64,000 bases of DNA from Pseudomonas alkylphenolica. Lineage in GTDB: Bacteria; Pseudomonadota; Gammaproteobacteria; Pseudomonadales; Pseudomonadaceae. Shown here piece after piece: positions 50,148 to 61,492 of this stretch (position 1 is its first letter; each line of letters starts with the position of its first letter). The stretch spans positions 3,403,501-3,467,500 of the forward strand of contig NZ_CP009048.1 of NCBI RefSeq assembly GCF_000746525.1. Reading direction: 5' to 3'. Made by a program: the position numbers and the translations under genes. The notes beneath the pieces were generated by a model. That model was given only the letters and a program-made list of their open reading frames with translations. It searched no databases and was not told the DNA's origin.

Positions 50148-51512
50148 TTAATCAAGGGCGCCGAGTCGGCGATGCTCATCGACAACGCGGGTGACCCACG
50201 TCGGTGCCAAGCCGAGGTAATGGGCTGGGTCAAGCAAACGATCCAGCTCTTCTGCCGTGAGCTGCGCGCTGACCTGCTGGTCATCGCCCAGCACAGCGCG
50301 AAGATGGCGTTTCTCGGCCACGGCGCGGCGGCAGCACTGTTCGACCAGGTGATGGGACGCGTCACGACCGATGCGTTGCGCCAGGGCAATGCTCACCGCT
50401 TCCGCCAGCACCAGGCCCTGGGTCAGCTCCAGGTTGGCACGCATGCGCTCGGCATCGACTTCCAGATCCGGCACAACAATCAAAGCCTGCGCGAGCGCCC
50501 CGGAGACGAGGCAGCAGATTTCCGGCAAGGTTTCCCATTCGGCATGCCACAAGCCCAGGCTGCGCTCATGCTCTTGGGGCATCGCCGCGAACAAGGTGGA
50601 GACCAGACCCGGCACGCGGGTTGCCGCGCCGATCAGCACCGCCGCGCTCACCGGGTTGCGCTTGTGCGGCATGGTGGACGAACCACCCTTGCCCGGCGCG
50701 GACGGCTCGAACGCCTCGCCCACGTCGGTTTGCATCAGCAGCGACAGGTCGCGGCCAAACTTACCCAGCGTGCCGGCGATCAGCCCCAGTACGCTGCCGA
50801 CTTCAACAATACGGTCACGCTGGGTATGCCAAGGCTGTTCGGGCAGCGTCAGTTGCAACTCGTTGGCCAGCGCGACCGATACCGGCAGCGCCTGTTCACC
50901 CAGCGCGGCCAAGGTGCCGGCGGCGCCGCCGAACTGCAGGCACAGCAGGCGGGGCTTGAGTTCGGCCAGGCGCTGACGGTGACGATTCAACGCATCGAGC
51001 GTACCGGCCAGCTTCATGCCGAGGGTCACCGGCGTGGCGTGTTGCAGCCAGGTACGCCCCGGCAACACGGTGCTCGCGTGTTTTTCCGCCTGTATGGCCA
51101 AGGCATCGGCCAAGGCGGACAGGTCCGCCTCGATCAGCGCCAGCGCAGCACGCAGTTGCAACACCAAGCCTGTATCCATGGCGTCCTGGCTGGTAGCGCC
51201 CAAATGCACATAGCGCTCGGCTTCGGCATCGCTCTGGGCGATCTGGCGGCCCAGGGATTTAACCAGCGGAATCGCCGAGTTACCCGCAGTGGCAATCGCC
51301 TGCGCCAGCGCAACCGGATCGTACAGATCCGCCTGGCAGGCCGCCTCGATAGCCGGCACGACATGCGCGGGGATCAGCCCGACAGCCGCTTCGGCACGCG
51401 CCAGCGCGGCTTCGAAGTCAAGCATGCCCTGTAGGCGACCCCGGTCGGAAAACACGTCCCGCATGGATGCCTGGGTAAAATAGGCATCGAAAAGCTGGTT
51501 GCTGACACTCAC
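50148..51512 (-). CDS. pcaB: 3-carboxy-cis,cis-muconate cycloisomerase
   Basis: 454 residues of the fumarase/aspartase superfamily, with the signature GSSTMPHKRNP near residue 270 and the first conserved region HLGATSQDAMDTG. It lactonises 3-carboxymuconate to 4-carboxymuconolactone. GTG start preceded by AGGAGG and overlapping the stop of the ATPase gene (GTGA), so it is coupled to it. Confidence 0.94.
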   Translation of the reverse strand: MSVSNQLFDAYFTQASMRDVFSDRGRLQGMLDFEAALARAEAAVGLIPAHVVPAIEAACQADLYDPVALAQAIATAGNSAIPLVKSLGRQIAQSDAEAERYVHLGATSQDAMDTGLVLQLRAALALIEADLSALADALAIQAEKHASTVLPGRTWLQHATPVTLGMKLAGTLDALNRHRQRLAELKPRLLCLQFGGAAGTLAALGEQALPVSVALANELQLTLPEQPWHTQRDRIVEVGSVLGLIAGTLGKFGRDLSLLMQTDVGEAFEPSAPGKGGSSTMPHKRNPVSAAVLIGAATRVPGLVSTLFAAMPQEHERSLGLWHAEWETLPEICCLVSGALAQALIVVPDLEVDAERMRANLELTQGLVLAEAVSIALAQRIGRDASHHLVEQCCRRAVAEKRHLRAVLGDDQQVSAQLTAEELDRLLDPAHYLGLAPTWVTRVVDEHRRLGALD

Positions 51513-52597
51513 GATTCAGCCTCCTGAAAAGAACAGAGCGACGCAGCATTCGCCACGTCGAGCGCTTGCAACTGCTGCAGGCGACTATGGGTACGGGAAA
51601 AATCAGTATGACTACCGGCGCGGCACAGCACGTCCGGTCGGTCGACACCGCCGAGAAGCAGGCGCACGCCGCTGTCATAGGCAATGTCGATGAAATTCAA
51701 AAAACGCTGTTGCACGTCGATACCCTCGCCATCCAGACGGGGCACCGTGCACACGGTCAGCTCGGCAAAGTGCGCGCACAGCCAGAGGTAATCCGCACTG
51801 GAGCGCGGACTGCGGCACAACTCGGCGAAGTCCAGCCAAGCAATTTGGCCATCTCGGGCACGCAGACGCAGGGGACGCCGATTGACGTCGACGACCAGGT
51901 CACGCTCGGCCTGCGCGGGCGGAGCCAAGGGGGTTGCTTCCCAGCCCGCATCGCCAGCCAGCGGCCAGCAGAACTGTCCCCAGTCCCGCGTGGATTCGCT
52001 GCGGTAGTCCTGACCACCGTCCAGTTCCAGCACGTCGAAGCGAGCCTCGATCAATTTGATCGTGGGCAGGAATCGCTCGCGGTACAGCGGATTGGGGCAC
52101 AGCTTCGACGGCGGGTAATTGGACGTGCAGACCACGCCAACCCCCTCTTCCACCAGCACTTTGACAAGACGGCCCAAAAGCATGGCGTCGCCAATGTCAT
52201 GCACGTGGAACTCATCGAAGCACAACAGACGTGTGCTGCCCGCCAATTCTCGCGCGGCCAGAACCAACGGATCGGGTTGCCCGGCGTAGGCGCGGATCAG
52301 GGCTTGCAGCTCGGCCAGGAACGCGTGGAAATGCACCCGCCGCTTTTCGGCCAGCGGTGCGGCGGCGTACAACGCGTCCATGACGAAGCTTTTGCCACGC
52401 CCTACGCCACCCCACAGATAAACACCGGCGGCGGGACGGCGCAGAAAAGAACGGCGCCGCCCCAGAAACGCCGACAGCCATTGACCTAGCAGGTCAACGG
52501 CCGCCTGTTGCGCCGCGTCGGCTCGGTAACCCCGGGCCGCGAGACGCGTTTCGTACTCGTGCCGGAGCAGCTGCCCCGGCGATGTCTCAGAAGTCAA
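51509..52597 (-). CDS. AFG1/ZapE-like P-loop ATPase inside the pca operon
   Basis: 362 residues with Walker A GGVGRGKS (about 64-71) and Walker B LLCFDEFHV; the SNYPPSKL segment after sensor 1 and the HFAELTVCTVPRL and C-terminal NFIDIAYD...LLLGG motifs are those of the AFG1/ZapE family. Relatives are inner-membrane-linked ATPases acting in cell division or in quality control of respiratory complexes. The start is a TTG overlapping the pcaG end by 11 bp, and its stop overlaps pcaB, so it is translationally embedded between pcaG and pcaB. It has no known role in protocatechuate breakdown. Confidence 0.82.
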   Translation of the reverse strand: MTSETSPGQLLRHEYETRLAARGYRADAAQQAAVDLLGQWLSAFLGRRRSFLRRPAAGVYLWGGVGRGKSFVMDALYAAAPLAEKRRVHFHAFLAELQALIRAYAGQPDPLVLAARELAGSTRLLCFDEFHVHDIGDAMLLGRLVKVLVEEGVGVVCTSNYPPSKLCPNPLYRERFLPTIKLIEARFDVLELDGGQDYRSESTRDWGQFCWPLAGDAGWEATPLAPPAQAERDLVVDVNRRPLRLRARDGQIAWLDFAELCRSPRSSADYLWLCAHFAELTVCTVPRLDGEGIDVQQRFLNFIDIAYDSGVRLLLGGVDRPDVLCRAGSHTDFSRTHSRLQQLQALDVANAASLCSFQEAES

Positions 52598-53198
52598 AAA
52601 AGACTGTCTCGTTCTCGCCCTGAATGCGGATATCGAAGCGGTACACCACTTTGCCGTCCTGCTCTTCGCGGGTGGCGATCAGCGTCTGACGGCGTTCGGG
52701 CTGTTCGATCAGGTTGAGCACCGGATCAGCGGCGTTGGCTTCGGCTTCGTCATCAAAGTAGATGCGGGTCGCCAGCTGGATGTTGATCCCGCGGGCAAAC
52801 AGCGACACGTTGATGTGCGGTGCCTGCGGACGGCCATCGGCTGCGTTCACCACACCCGGCTTGACGGTCTCGATGGTCCACTCGCTGCCGGCATCGAAGG
52901 TGGTGGCGGTACGGCCGAACCCATTGAATGGCTTGTCGAGGTTGTATTCCTCGTCGTACACGCCTTCGTGGTTGGCTTGCCAAACTTCCAGGAAGGAGTC
53001 GCGCACCAGGTGACCGTTGCCGTCGAAGACACGACCGATCACCGTGATGTGCTCGCCGGGCGCCTCGGGCTTGGCCAGTTGATTCCAGATTTCCTGTTCG
53101 CGGGTCGGGTTACCGGCTGCGGCCAGCGCCAGGCCGATGTGCACGTAGGGACCGGCGGTCTGGGAGGTGGTCTCGCGGAGCAGATTGATCTCAGTCAT
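52587..53198 (-). CDS. pcaG: Protocatechuate 3,4-dioxygenase alpha subunit
   Basis: 203 residues, intradiol dioxygenase fold (TAGPYVHIGLAL, FLEVWQANHEG, PHINVSLFARG). The alpha subunit lacks the iron ligands and shapes the active site together with PcaH. The ATG at 53198 follows GGAGGCG; an earlier in-frame start is disfavoured. It lies 10 bp after pcaH. Confidence 0.95.
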   Translation of the reverse strand: MTEINLLRETTSQTAGPYVHIGLALAAAGNPTREQEIWNQLAKPEAPGEHITVIGRVFDGNGHLVRDSFLEVWQANHEGVYDEEYNLDKPFNGFGRTATTFDAGSEWTIETVKPGVVNAADGRPQAPHINVSLFARGINIQLATRIYFDDEAEANAADPVLNLIEQPERRQTLIATREEQDGKVVYRFDIRIQGENETVFFDF

Positions 53199-53208
53199 GG
53201 TCGCCTCC

Positions 53209-53928
53209 TCAGATGTTCTCAAACCAGGTTTTGCGCTGGCCGCGCAACACGATATCGAAACGGTACGCCAGGCAATCCATGGGGTTGTTGGCGGTCAGGT
53301 CCAGACGCGCAATCATGGTTTGCACCGCTTGCGGATCGTTCACCGCCTTGACGATCGGGCAGTGCGGGATCAGCGGATCACCTTCAAAGTACAGCTGAGT
53401 GATCAGCTTGGTGCAGATCGCCGGGCCGCTGATGGAGAAGTGAATGTGCGCCGGACGCCAGTCGTTCGGGTTGTTACGCCACGGATACGGACCCGGCTTG
53501 ATGGTGCGGAAATGGTAACGGCCTTCGCTGTCAGTCAGCGCACGGCCCACGCCACCGAAGTTCGGATCGAGCGGAGCCAGGTAACGGTCGTTCTTGTGGC
53601 GGTAGCGGCCGCCGGCGTTGGCTTGCCACATTTCCACCAGGGTGTGCGGGATCGGCTTACCGAACTGATCCACCACACGGCCGTGAACGATGATGCGTTC
53701 ACCGATCGGCAGCGCACCGGTATTGAAGTTGAGCAGCAGATCGTTGTCGTGCTGGCCCATCTTCAGGTGCGTAAAGTCCGGACCGCTGGTCTCGGAAATG
53801 GATTGAGGAATACTGACCAGTGCCTGGCGCGGGGAACGCCCGACCGAGGTCTTGTAATCAGGGGTCAAGGCTTTGGGGTGCCAATTGCGGTCACGCATGA
53901 CAAAACGACGTTCTTGAGCGTCGGACAT
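53209..53928 (-). CDS. pcaH: Protocatechuate 3,4-dioxygenase beta subunit
   Basis: 239 residues. Fe(III) ligands are visible: Tyr in [10 protein letters not shown], Tyr in KPGPYPWRN, and two His in [10 protein letters not shown]. With PcaG it opens protocatechuate to 3-carboxymuconate. The ATG at 53928 (MSDAQERRF) follows AGGAG; the frame opens further upstream without a ribosome site. First gene of pcaHG-ATPase-pcaBC. Confidence 0.96.
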   Translation of the reverse strand: MSDAQERRFVMRDRNWHPKALTPDYKTSVGRSPRQALVSIPQSISETSGPDFTHLKMGQHDNDLLLNFNTGALPIGERIIVHGRVVDQFGKPIPHTLVEMWQANAGGRYRHKNDRYLAPLDPNFGGVGRALTDSEGRYHFRTIKPGPYPWRNNPNDWRPAHIHFSISGPAICTKLITQLYFEGDPLIPHCPIVKAVNDPQAVQTMIARLDLTANNPMDCLAYRFDIVLRGQRKTWFENI

Positions 53929-54079
53929 GTCGATCTCCTGTTTTTGTAATGACGGAGGGTCGTTGAATCGAACGGAGCCGAGTCTCGGCCAATTGCCCAC
54001 AGGTTGAAATTGAAACCTTGCACGACATGAATAACCATTTGGTTATCCAACCTCATTCGACTCGCGCCTTCCGCTTATA

Positions 54080-54107
54080 AAACGCCCGGGCCTAGGCCCG
54101 GGCGTTT
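54080..54107 (-). terminator. Terminator of the pch operon
   Basis: AAACGCCCGGGCC-TA-GGCCCGGGCGTTT, a perfect 13-bp stem, then TTAT on the minus strand, 36 bp past the pchF stop. It separates pchACXF from pcaH. Confidence 0.88.
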
Positions 54108-54142
54108 CTATTGGTTAACCGGTGGCTAACCAGCCGTCAGCA

Positions 54143-55708
54143 TCAGAAATCGTTATTGAGGTCGATGCCCGAGCGGCCCGGAGCGAGGATGTTGTTCGGG
54201 TCCACCGCACGCTTGATGGCATGCTCCAGCTTGCGCTTGACCGGGCCATAGCTCTGCGCCACGCGATCCTGGAAGCGGGTGTTCACCCGATACACCGCAT
54301 AGCCTTCCTTCTCGAACTCATCCAGCAGCTCATTGAAGCAGGCGTCGGCGCGCTTGGTTTCCTCAGGATTGGTGCGGTCGTAGAGCACGTCGATGACGTG
54401 GTGCATGTCGCGCGGCGCCACGATGAACTCGGCCACATAATCCAGGCCGTACTTGTGCAGAACGCGCTTGGCCATGGCCGCCTGCTTCTTGCACTCGCTG
54501 CCACGCGCCTCGCTGACCGGCGCGAACCACATGGAGCCACCGCCCCCACGCCAGTTGTACAGGCCGAATTCCTGCAGGTTGGGCACGCCGGACATCAGCT
54601 GGGCACGGTATTTGAACGGCTGGGTGTCACCCGCCTCTTCCTGGGTGACGATACGGCCCTTGCCAAGTTTCTTGAAGACGTCAGTTACGATCTTCCAGTT
54701 TACGTCGACCTGTTCCTGGGTACCGTACAGCGCAGCGTAGAGGTTCCAGGCACCCATGCCGGTGTCTTTCTGCATCTGCTTGATCACGCTATCCGGCGTG
54801 TGGCCCGGCTCGGTGGTGTACTGGGCGCGGGTCAGGTGCGCACTGCCGGCTTCCCACAAGGTGCTGGCGATTACCACCGAGTTGGGGATGGTGTTGCTCA
54901 TGCGCAGCGGGCGCAGTGCATCGACGATCTCGACGATGTCCGCCTCGTCCTCGAAGATCACTTCGAACGGCTTGAACACGGGCGGCTTGGGCATCAGCCA
55001 GAAGCCCATCTTGGTGCAAATGCCATAGTTGGCCTGAGTGAACATGCCATCCAGGGTCGGACCATAGCCCCATTTGAAAATCTGCCAGGTGTTGCTGCCA
55101 GGCACGCCACCCATGCCGGTGCGGTAAACGTCACCGTTGGCCAGCACCACTTCCATGCCGCACTGCATCATGAAGTGTTCGCCGTAGGGGGTGTAGCCCA
55201 CGCCTCGGTCCATGGTATTGCCGACCGGGCCGGCAATCGCCGAGGGTGCCGAGAACGACAGCATCACCGGCAGGTTGTTTTCCTGGATGTAGTCATACAT
55301 CTGACCGAAGGTAACCCCCGGCTCGACCAGCGCATAGCACATTTCCGGGTCGATCTTGATGATCTTGTTCATCTTCTTCAGGTCAAGGATTACCTGACCG
55401 CGCTGCACCGGCGCGGCGGACCCGTAACCGAAGTTGCGCCCAGTGGAGATGGTCCAGATCGGAATTTTGTGTTCGTTACAGATCTTGACTACACCCTGCA
55501 CCTGCTCGACGGTGGTCGCGGTGACGGCGGCCGAGGGGGCATGAGCCGCATTCTCGACCGGCATCATGATCTTGTTGTAAGGCACCAACTGGTCGGATTC
55601 GACCAATACATTATCGTCACCCAGCAAGGCGCGGAATTTCTGCACCGCCTTGTTGAACTCGCCCTGCGTTACCCCTTTGGGCAACACAGCATTGTTTTGC
55701 TCGGACAT
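54143..55708 (-). CDS. pchF: p-Cresol methylhydroxylase flavoprotein subunit
   Basis: 521 residues, exactly the PCMH flavoprotein length. Tyr95 (NFGYG), Tyr384 (FGLYNWRGG), Tyr473 and Arg474 (AVYRV) fall at the positions known from PCMH: 384 carries the covalent FAD, the others bind the phenol. It oxidises p-cresol to 4-hydroxybenzyl alcohol and on to 4-hydroxybenzaldehyde, passing electrons to PchC. No signal peptide, although the enzyme is reported as periplasmic. It starts 13 bp after pchX. Confidence 0.96.
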   Translation of the reverse strand: MSEQNNAVLPKGVTQGEFNKAVQKFRALLGDDNVLVESDQLVPYNKIMMPVENAAHAPSAAVTATTVEQVQGVVKICNEHKIPIWTISTGRNFGYGSAAPVQRGQVILDLKKMNKIIKIDPEMCYALVEPGVTFGQMYDYIQENNLPVMLSFSAPSAIAGPVGNTMDRGVGYTPYGEHFMMQCGMEVVLANGDVYRTGMGGVPGSNTWQIFKWGYGPTLDGMFTQANYGICTKMGFWLMPKPPVFKPFEVIFEDEADIVEIVDALRPLRMSNTIPNSVVIASTLWEAGSAHLTRAQYTTEPGHTPDSVIKQMQKDTGMGAWNLYAALYGTQEQVDVNWKIVTDVFKKLGKGRIVTQEEAGDTQPFKYRAQLMSGVPNLQEFGLYNWRGGGGSMWFAPVSEARGSECKKQAAMAKRVLHKYGLDYVAEFIVAPRDMHHVIDVLYDRTNPEETKRADACFNELLDEFEKEGYAVYRVNTRFQDRVAQSYGPVKRKLEHAIKRAVDPNNILAPGRSGIDLNNDF

Positions 55709-55721
55709 TGATCAGACTCCT

Positions 55722-56405
55722 TCAGGCCTCGATCGAAAAAGAAACGAAACTGCCGGTCAGACCGGTGCTCACCGGGGCAGGCGCCGGCATGGCCGGTTGC
55801 TCACCCAGCGACGCCAGCAAATAGCCAACAGCAGACGCCCACTCGGAGGTATGCTCGCCACTGCGCGACGGTGCGCTCAACTGGCGCGGCGCAGCCAGAC
55901 TGCCCTGACGTTCGTCGGCGATATGAAAACCGGCACCACAGGCATGCAGCTGACGGCCGAGGCGACGCGAGCAGCCATCGGCCAGGTCGCTGCTGAGCAG
56001 ACGGTGGTGAGTAACGCCCGCCACACTGCTGTGCTGGCCGAGCCACTGCACCCGAGCGCCGGCGCTGCGGGCCATATCCAACACAAGGGTGGCTGTGGCG
56101 TCATCCAGCAGGCCGATCACACGCATCGGCTGACCACTGCGCAGCTGACGCTCGAAGCCCAACAGGCGACCGAGATCATGATCAAAGCGCTGAACCTGCA
56201 GCTGCGACCCTGCCGCAGCCTGAGCGCCGCGCAGGAAAACCGACTCAGCCGCACCCGCGCTGACCAGCGCCAACACCGGTCGTACGGCAGCGCTCGGCGC
56301 CGGGCTCTCGCCAGCTGCCAGCGCCCGCAGCGGACCGGCCATGGCCATACCGGCGATACTGCTCAGGGCCATGCCCTTGAGCACGAAACGACGATTCATA
56401 CTCAT
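55722..56405 (-). CDS. pchX: PchX, Tat-signal protein of the p-cresol operon
   Basis: 227 residues from MSMNRRFVLKG, with NRRFVLKG as twin-arginine motif, a hydrophobic core and Ala-rich cleavage site (ALAAGES). The mature part is Ala/Leu-rich and of unknown function. Gene order pchA-pchC-pchX-pchF matches P. putida NCIMB 9866/9869. AGGAG precedes the ATG at 56405; longer starts lack a signal sequence. A weak homologue occupies the same place at 8136-8795. Confidence 0.85.
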   Translation of the reverse strand: MSMNRRFVLKGMALSSIAGMAMAGPLRALAAGESPAPSAAVRPVLALVSAGAAESVFLRGAQAAAGSQLQVQRFDHDLGRLLGFERQLRSGQPMRVIGLLDDATATLVLDMARSAGARVQWLGQHSSVAGVTHHRLLSSDLADGCSRRLGRQLHACGAGFHIADERQGSLAAPRQLSAPSRSGEHTSEWASAVGYLLASLGEQPAMPAPAPVSTGLTGSFVSFSIEA

Positions 56406-56415
56406 GACAGTCTCC

Positions 56416-56757
56416 TCAAGGCTGAGCCGCTGGGGCCGGCAGGCTCGACAGGTATTCAGCCACCTGAGTAAGGGATTCGTCATCAACATAGGACGCCGGG
56501 AATGCCGGCATGGCACGGAAGCCGTTGCGCACAATGGCCTTGATGTAGGCTTCCGGCAGGCCGCGACCCTCAAGAACCGGCCCTACCCCGACTTCGGGCT
56601 TGTGGCAATGGCCACAAACCTTGTCATACAGGTTCTTGCCACTGCCCCACTGGCTGTCGGCCTGCGCCTGTCCCGCTGCGACCAGCAGACCAAAGGGAAG
56701 CACAACTCCAGTCACGAGCATCCGTTTCACAGCTGCGCCGCTAAAGGGAAATGTCAT
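56416..56757 (-). CDS. pchC: p-Cresol methylhydroxylase cytochrome c subunit
   Basis: 113 residues with a Sec signal (cleavage after AGQAQA) and mature ~80 residues; haem motif CGHCH and distal Met in FRAMPAF. It accepts electrons from PchF. GGAG lies before the ATG at 56757; an in-frame start 42 bp upstream is less likely. It lies 51 bp after pchA and 10 bp before pchX. Confidence 0.93.
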   Translation of the reverse strand: MTFPFSGAAVKRMLVTGVVLPFGLLVAAGQAQADSQWGSGKNLYDKVCGHCHKPEVGVGPVLEGRGLPEAYIKAIVRNGFRAMPAFPASYVDDESLTQVAEYLSSLPAPAAQP

Positions 56758-56808
56758 TTGTTGCTCCAATTTCAATAAGGTGGGTTGACGGTTAGGCAAG
56801 CCGTCAAC

Positions 56809-58692
<1,884 letters not shown>

Positions 58693-59614
58693 CTACAGCG
58701 GTACGCTGAACTTCAGCCAGAAGGCGCTGCCATCGGCGCGGTTGCGCACGCCTATTTCATCCTGCCATTTGCCACTCAGTGACCAGCCGGAGGCGCTGCT
58801 GTACTGCACCGACGGACCGATGGCAAAGGCCCGCCCGCGATTGTCGGCCACAAGATGGCCATCGAGTTTGTCGTCACTAATCTGCTTGTAGACGTAACCG
58901 CCCACACCCAGCACCCAGCCATTGCCCAGCCCCCAGCCCACGGCGTAATCGGCGTGCAGCTCGCGGCCGGACTTGTAGTCCGTATCGGGATTTTTGAAGT
59001 TGTATTCGTGCATTAACCGCATATCGACATTCAGGCCCGCCGGATCCAGGTAGGTCAGCGCATAAATAGCCTGGAGGGTGACGAAGTTGGTGCCCAGGTT
59101 CACCAGGTCGTCTTTGTCGTACTCGCTACCGGTGGGCAGAATCAAATCCACGCCCATGGCCGTGTGCAGCTTGTCGCTGTGGTGAAAACCGATCACCGGC
59201 CCCAGGTGCGCATCGCCGATGCCGCGCTTGTGATCCCGCTGGCCATCGAGATTGAGACGAATGTCATTGAGGGGCACCAGCGCGTGAAACCCCAGAGTGC
59301 CACCCAGCACCTGCTGTTCGGTAACCCAGATGAAGCGCGGCACCAGCGTGGTGACCCGCAGATCGAACCCCACGTCGAGCTTGTCGCCGGAATTGTCGCA
59401 ATTCATTCGCCGTATAGTTTCCTGCATATAATTGAGCATAGGTACCCGGCGGCGGCAGGATGCCCATCAAGTAATTCTCGATACCCATCGGCCATGATGA
59501 ACCACCGCCCTCGGTGGCCTGCGCGGTAGCGACACAGCCGCCCAGCGCGGTTGCGAATACGATTTTTTTCAGAAAAGGGAGGGAGGCACGAAAGTCAGGG
59601 GAAAACATTTTCAT
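58693..59614 (-). pseudogene. Outer-membrane channel of the SphA/phenol-MetA family, frameshifted
   Basis: From the ATG at 59614 a Sec signal (VFATALGGCVATAQA) leads into SSWPMGIENYLMGILPPPGT and AQLYAGNYTANEL; from about 59400 the homologous reading is one frame over (DNSGDKLDVGFDLRVTTLVP) to the stop at 58693. The join TTG-C-GAC can be explained by loss of CG from a CGCG tract. Intact members are ~300-residue barrels next to aromatic degradation genes. A sequencing error would look the same. Confidence 0.75.
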
Positions 59615-59718
59615 GGGGTGTAACCCTGGTGAGTTTTAATGCAGTCCGCCCAAGCGGGCAAACGTGTTTTTTATGATTATTGATCGCAATTTTCCCAGCC
59701 TAAAAACTAGACGATCAG

Positions 59719-59752
59719 AGTCAGCGGCGGCACGCAAAACCGTCCGCTGACT
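59719..59752 (-). terminator. Hairpin after the alcohol dehydrogenase
   Basis: AGTCAGCGG and CCGCTGACT pair across a 16-base loop, with TTTTT a few bases further on the minus strand. 52 bp past the stop of the dehydrogenase. Confidence 0.45.
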
Positions 59753-59803
59753 GCTGTTATCGTCGGCATCCCTGCCGGTCTTACTTGCGCTTGCGCGCTT
59801 TCC

Positions 59804-60913
59804 TTAGGACATGCGCAGGATGGGCTTGATCACCTTGCCGGTCTTGGAGTCTTCGAGCGCTTGCTCAATCTGGTCGAGCTCGTAATAGGTAACCAGGCGG
59901 TCAAACGGGAAACGCCCTTGCTTGTGGAGTTCGACGAGCGAACCGATGAGTTGACCGGAACGCCCGCCCCCACCCAGTACGCCGATGACGCGCTTGCCCC
60001 ACAACGTCGAGAGATGATCCAGAGAGAAGGAGGCACCGGCGGGTGCGCCACCGATCAGCACCAGCGTGCCAAGCATCCCCACCGTCTGCGCCATGGTCTC
60101 GATCACCTTGATGACACCCGTGCAATCGAAGGCGAAATCGACGGTTGACCCGGTAATTTTTTTGACTTCCTCAACCAGATCGCTGGTGCGCGAGTTGATG
60201 GTGTGGGTCGCGCCAAATTCGAGGGCCATTTCCAAGCGGTTATCGTGCACATCGGCAGCGATAATCTTCGTCACCCCCGAGTTACGGGCCGCCATGATCG
60301 CGGCAAGGCCTACCGCACCCACGCCGACGACAAGAATCGAGTCGCCCAGCTTGGGGCGGGCTTCATTCAGGACCGCGCCGGCACCGGTGGCCAGGCCGCA
60401 GGCCAGAGGGCCAAGCAATTCGAGCGGCACTTCGTCGGGAACCTTGACCAACGCATCGGCAGACACGATGGAATGCGTGGCGAACGAAGACTGGCCGAAG
60501 AAGTGGCCGTTGAGCTCCTGACCGTTGCGCGAATAGGCGGTGGTTCCCTTGAGCTCGCCCTTGAAACGGCGACCCGACACCAGCGCATCACCGGTGTGCA
60601 GGCAATAGCGCGGCTGCCCGTCCAGGCAATTGCGGCATTCCCCGCACGAGGGCCAGCCGATGATCACCTTGTCGCCGGGAACCAGCGTGGTCACGCCCGG
60701 GCCCACAGCTTCCACGACACCGGAACCTTCATGACCCAGCACGCATGGGAACGGCATCGGCATGTCGCCGGCCCGGGTGATGGCATCGGTGTGACAAACC
60801 CCGGAGGCCACGATACGGAGGCGCACTTCACCACGTCCCGGCTCCGAGAGCTCGATCTCCTCAAGCTTGAAGGGTGCATCTTTCGCCTCGACTACCAGCG
60901 CGCGAATCTTCAT
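59804..60913 (-). CDS. Zinc-dependent aryl-alcohol dehydrogenase
   Basis: 369 residues of the medium-chain dehydrogenase family. Catalytic zinc residues are in SGVCHTDAI and GHEGSGVVE; the structural zinc cysteines are in SCGECRNCLDGQPRYC; the NAD fold has GVGAVGLAAI with a following Asp (AADVHDN). It resembles benzyl-alcohol dehydrogenases; oxidation of 4-hydroxybenzyl alcohol released by PCMH is the likely role. AAGGAG precedes the ATG. Possibly transcribed with the channel gene. Confidence 0.83.
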   Translation of the reverse strand: MKIRALVVEAKDAPFKLEEIELSEPGRGEVRLRIVASGVCHTDAITRAGDMPMPFPCVLGHEGSGVVEAVGPGVTTLVPGDKVIIGWPSCGECRNCLDGQPRYCLHTGDALVSGRRFKGELKGTTAYSRNGQELNGHFFGQSSFATHSIVSADALVKVPDEVPLELLGPLACGLATGAGAVLNEARPKLGDSILVVGVGAVGLAAIMAARNSGVTKIIAADVHDNRLEMALEFGATHTINSRTSDLVEEVKKITGSTVDFAFDCTGVIKVIETMAQTVGMLGTLVLIGGAPAGASFSLDHLSTLWGKRVIGVLGGGGRSGQLIGSLVELHKQGRFPFDRLVTYYELDQIEQALEDSKTGKVIKPILRMS

Positions 60914-61319
60914 ATCTTGACTCCTTGGTTACTCATAAATATTGCCCGAGCAGAGCATCTCTGCGCCGGGCGGGTCGCGTCGTTTAATCCCATCCATACA
61001 CCCGACGCCCTTGATCCAAGGGTGCCGGCGATTCCAATAGCTGTCATGGAATGTTCCCCTCTGCGCGCACTCTTGTCGAGGCGCCCGCGTGGCGCCGTAG
61101 CGCCGCTCGGAATAAGACAAGGGCAGCACCTAGCGCATGACCGGGTGTTGTCGTCGGTTTTTTCGGCTGACGAGACTACCCCTTTTCTTTTCAATTCCGA
61201 AGCCAACGCAGTCAAATAATCCCTGCTTATTCAATCCGTTAGGAGGGCCCCGCATCTAGCCAAGACACCGCAAGCCACTTGCGCGGAATGTTAAAGCAAT
61301 ACATTCGCATCCGTCGAAT
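60914..61319. other. Intergenic region upstream of the alcohol dehydrogenase
   Basis: No gene is recognised. It contains a GC-rich palindromic stretch (GGCGCC repeats, 61079-61110) and must hold the dehydrogenase promoter, unless transcription now comes from the AraC stump or transposon side. Confidence 0.5.
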
Positions 61320-61492
61320 TCAGCGGGGCTCGAGATTACCGGCCTCGCTGACCTCCGACCGAAAGGCATTGGGCGACTGGCCACTCAGGCGCTTGAAGAA
61401 GCGTGAAAAATACGTCGGATCGCTGAAACCCAGCTTGTCTGAAAGCTGGCTGATGGTTATGCCGGTGTAAATCAGCTCACGTTTGGCTTCAA
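61320..61492 (-). pseudogene. C-terminal stump of an AraC-family regulator (PobC/HpaA-like)
   Basis: 57 codons remain: [32 protein letters not shown] and [12 protein letters not shown], the second helix-turn-helix of AraC proteins and close to PobC/HpaA regulators of hydroxybenzoate and hydroxyphenylacetate genes. The 5' part is replaced by the transposon end at 61493; an open frame runs through the repeat into transposase DNA but is not a real fusion. Confidence 0.82.
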
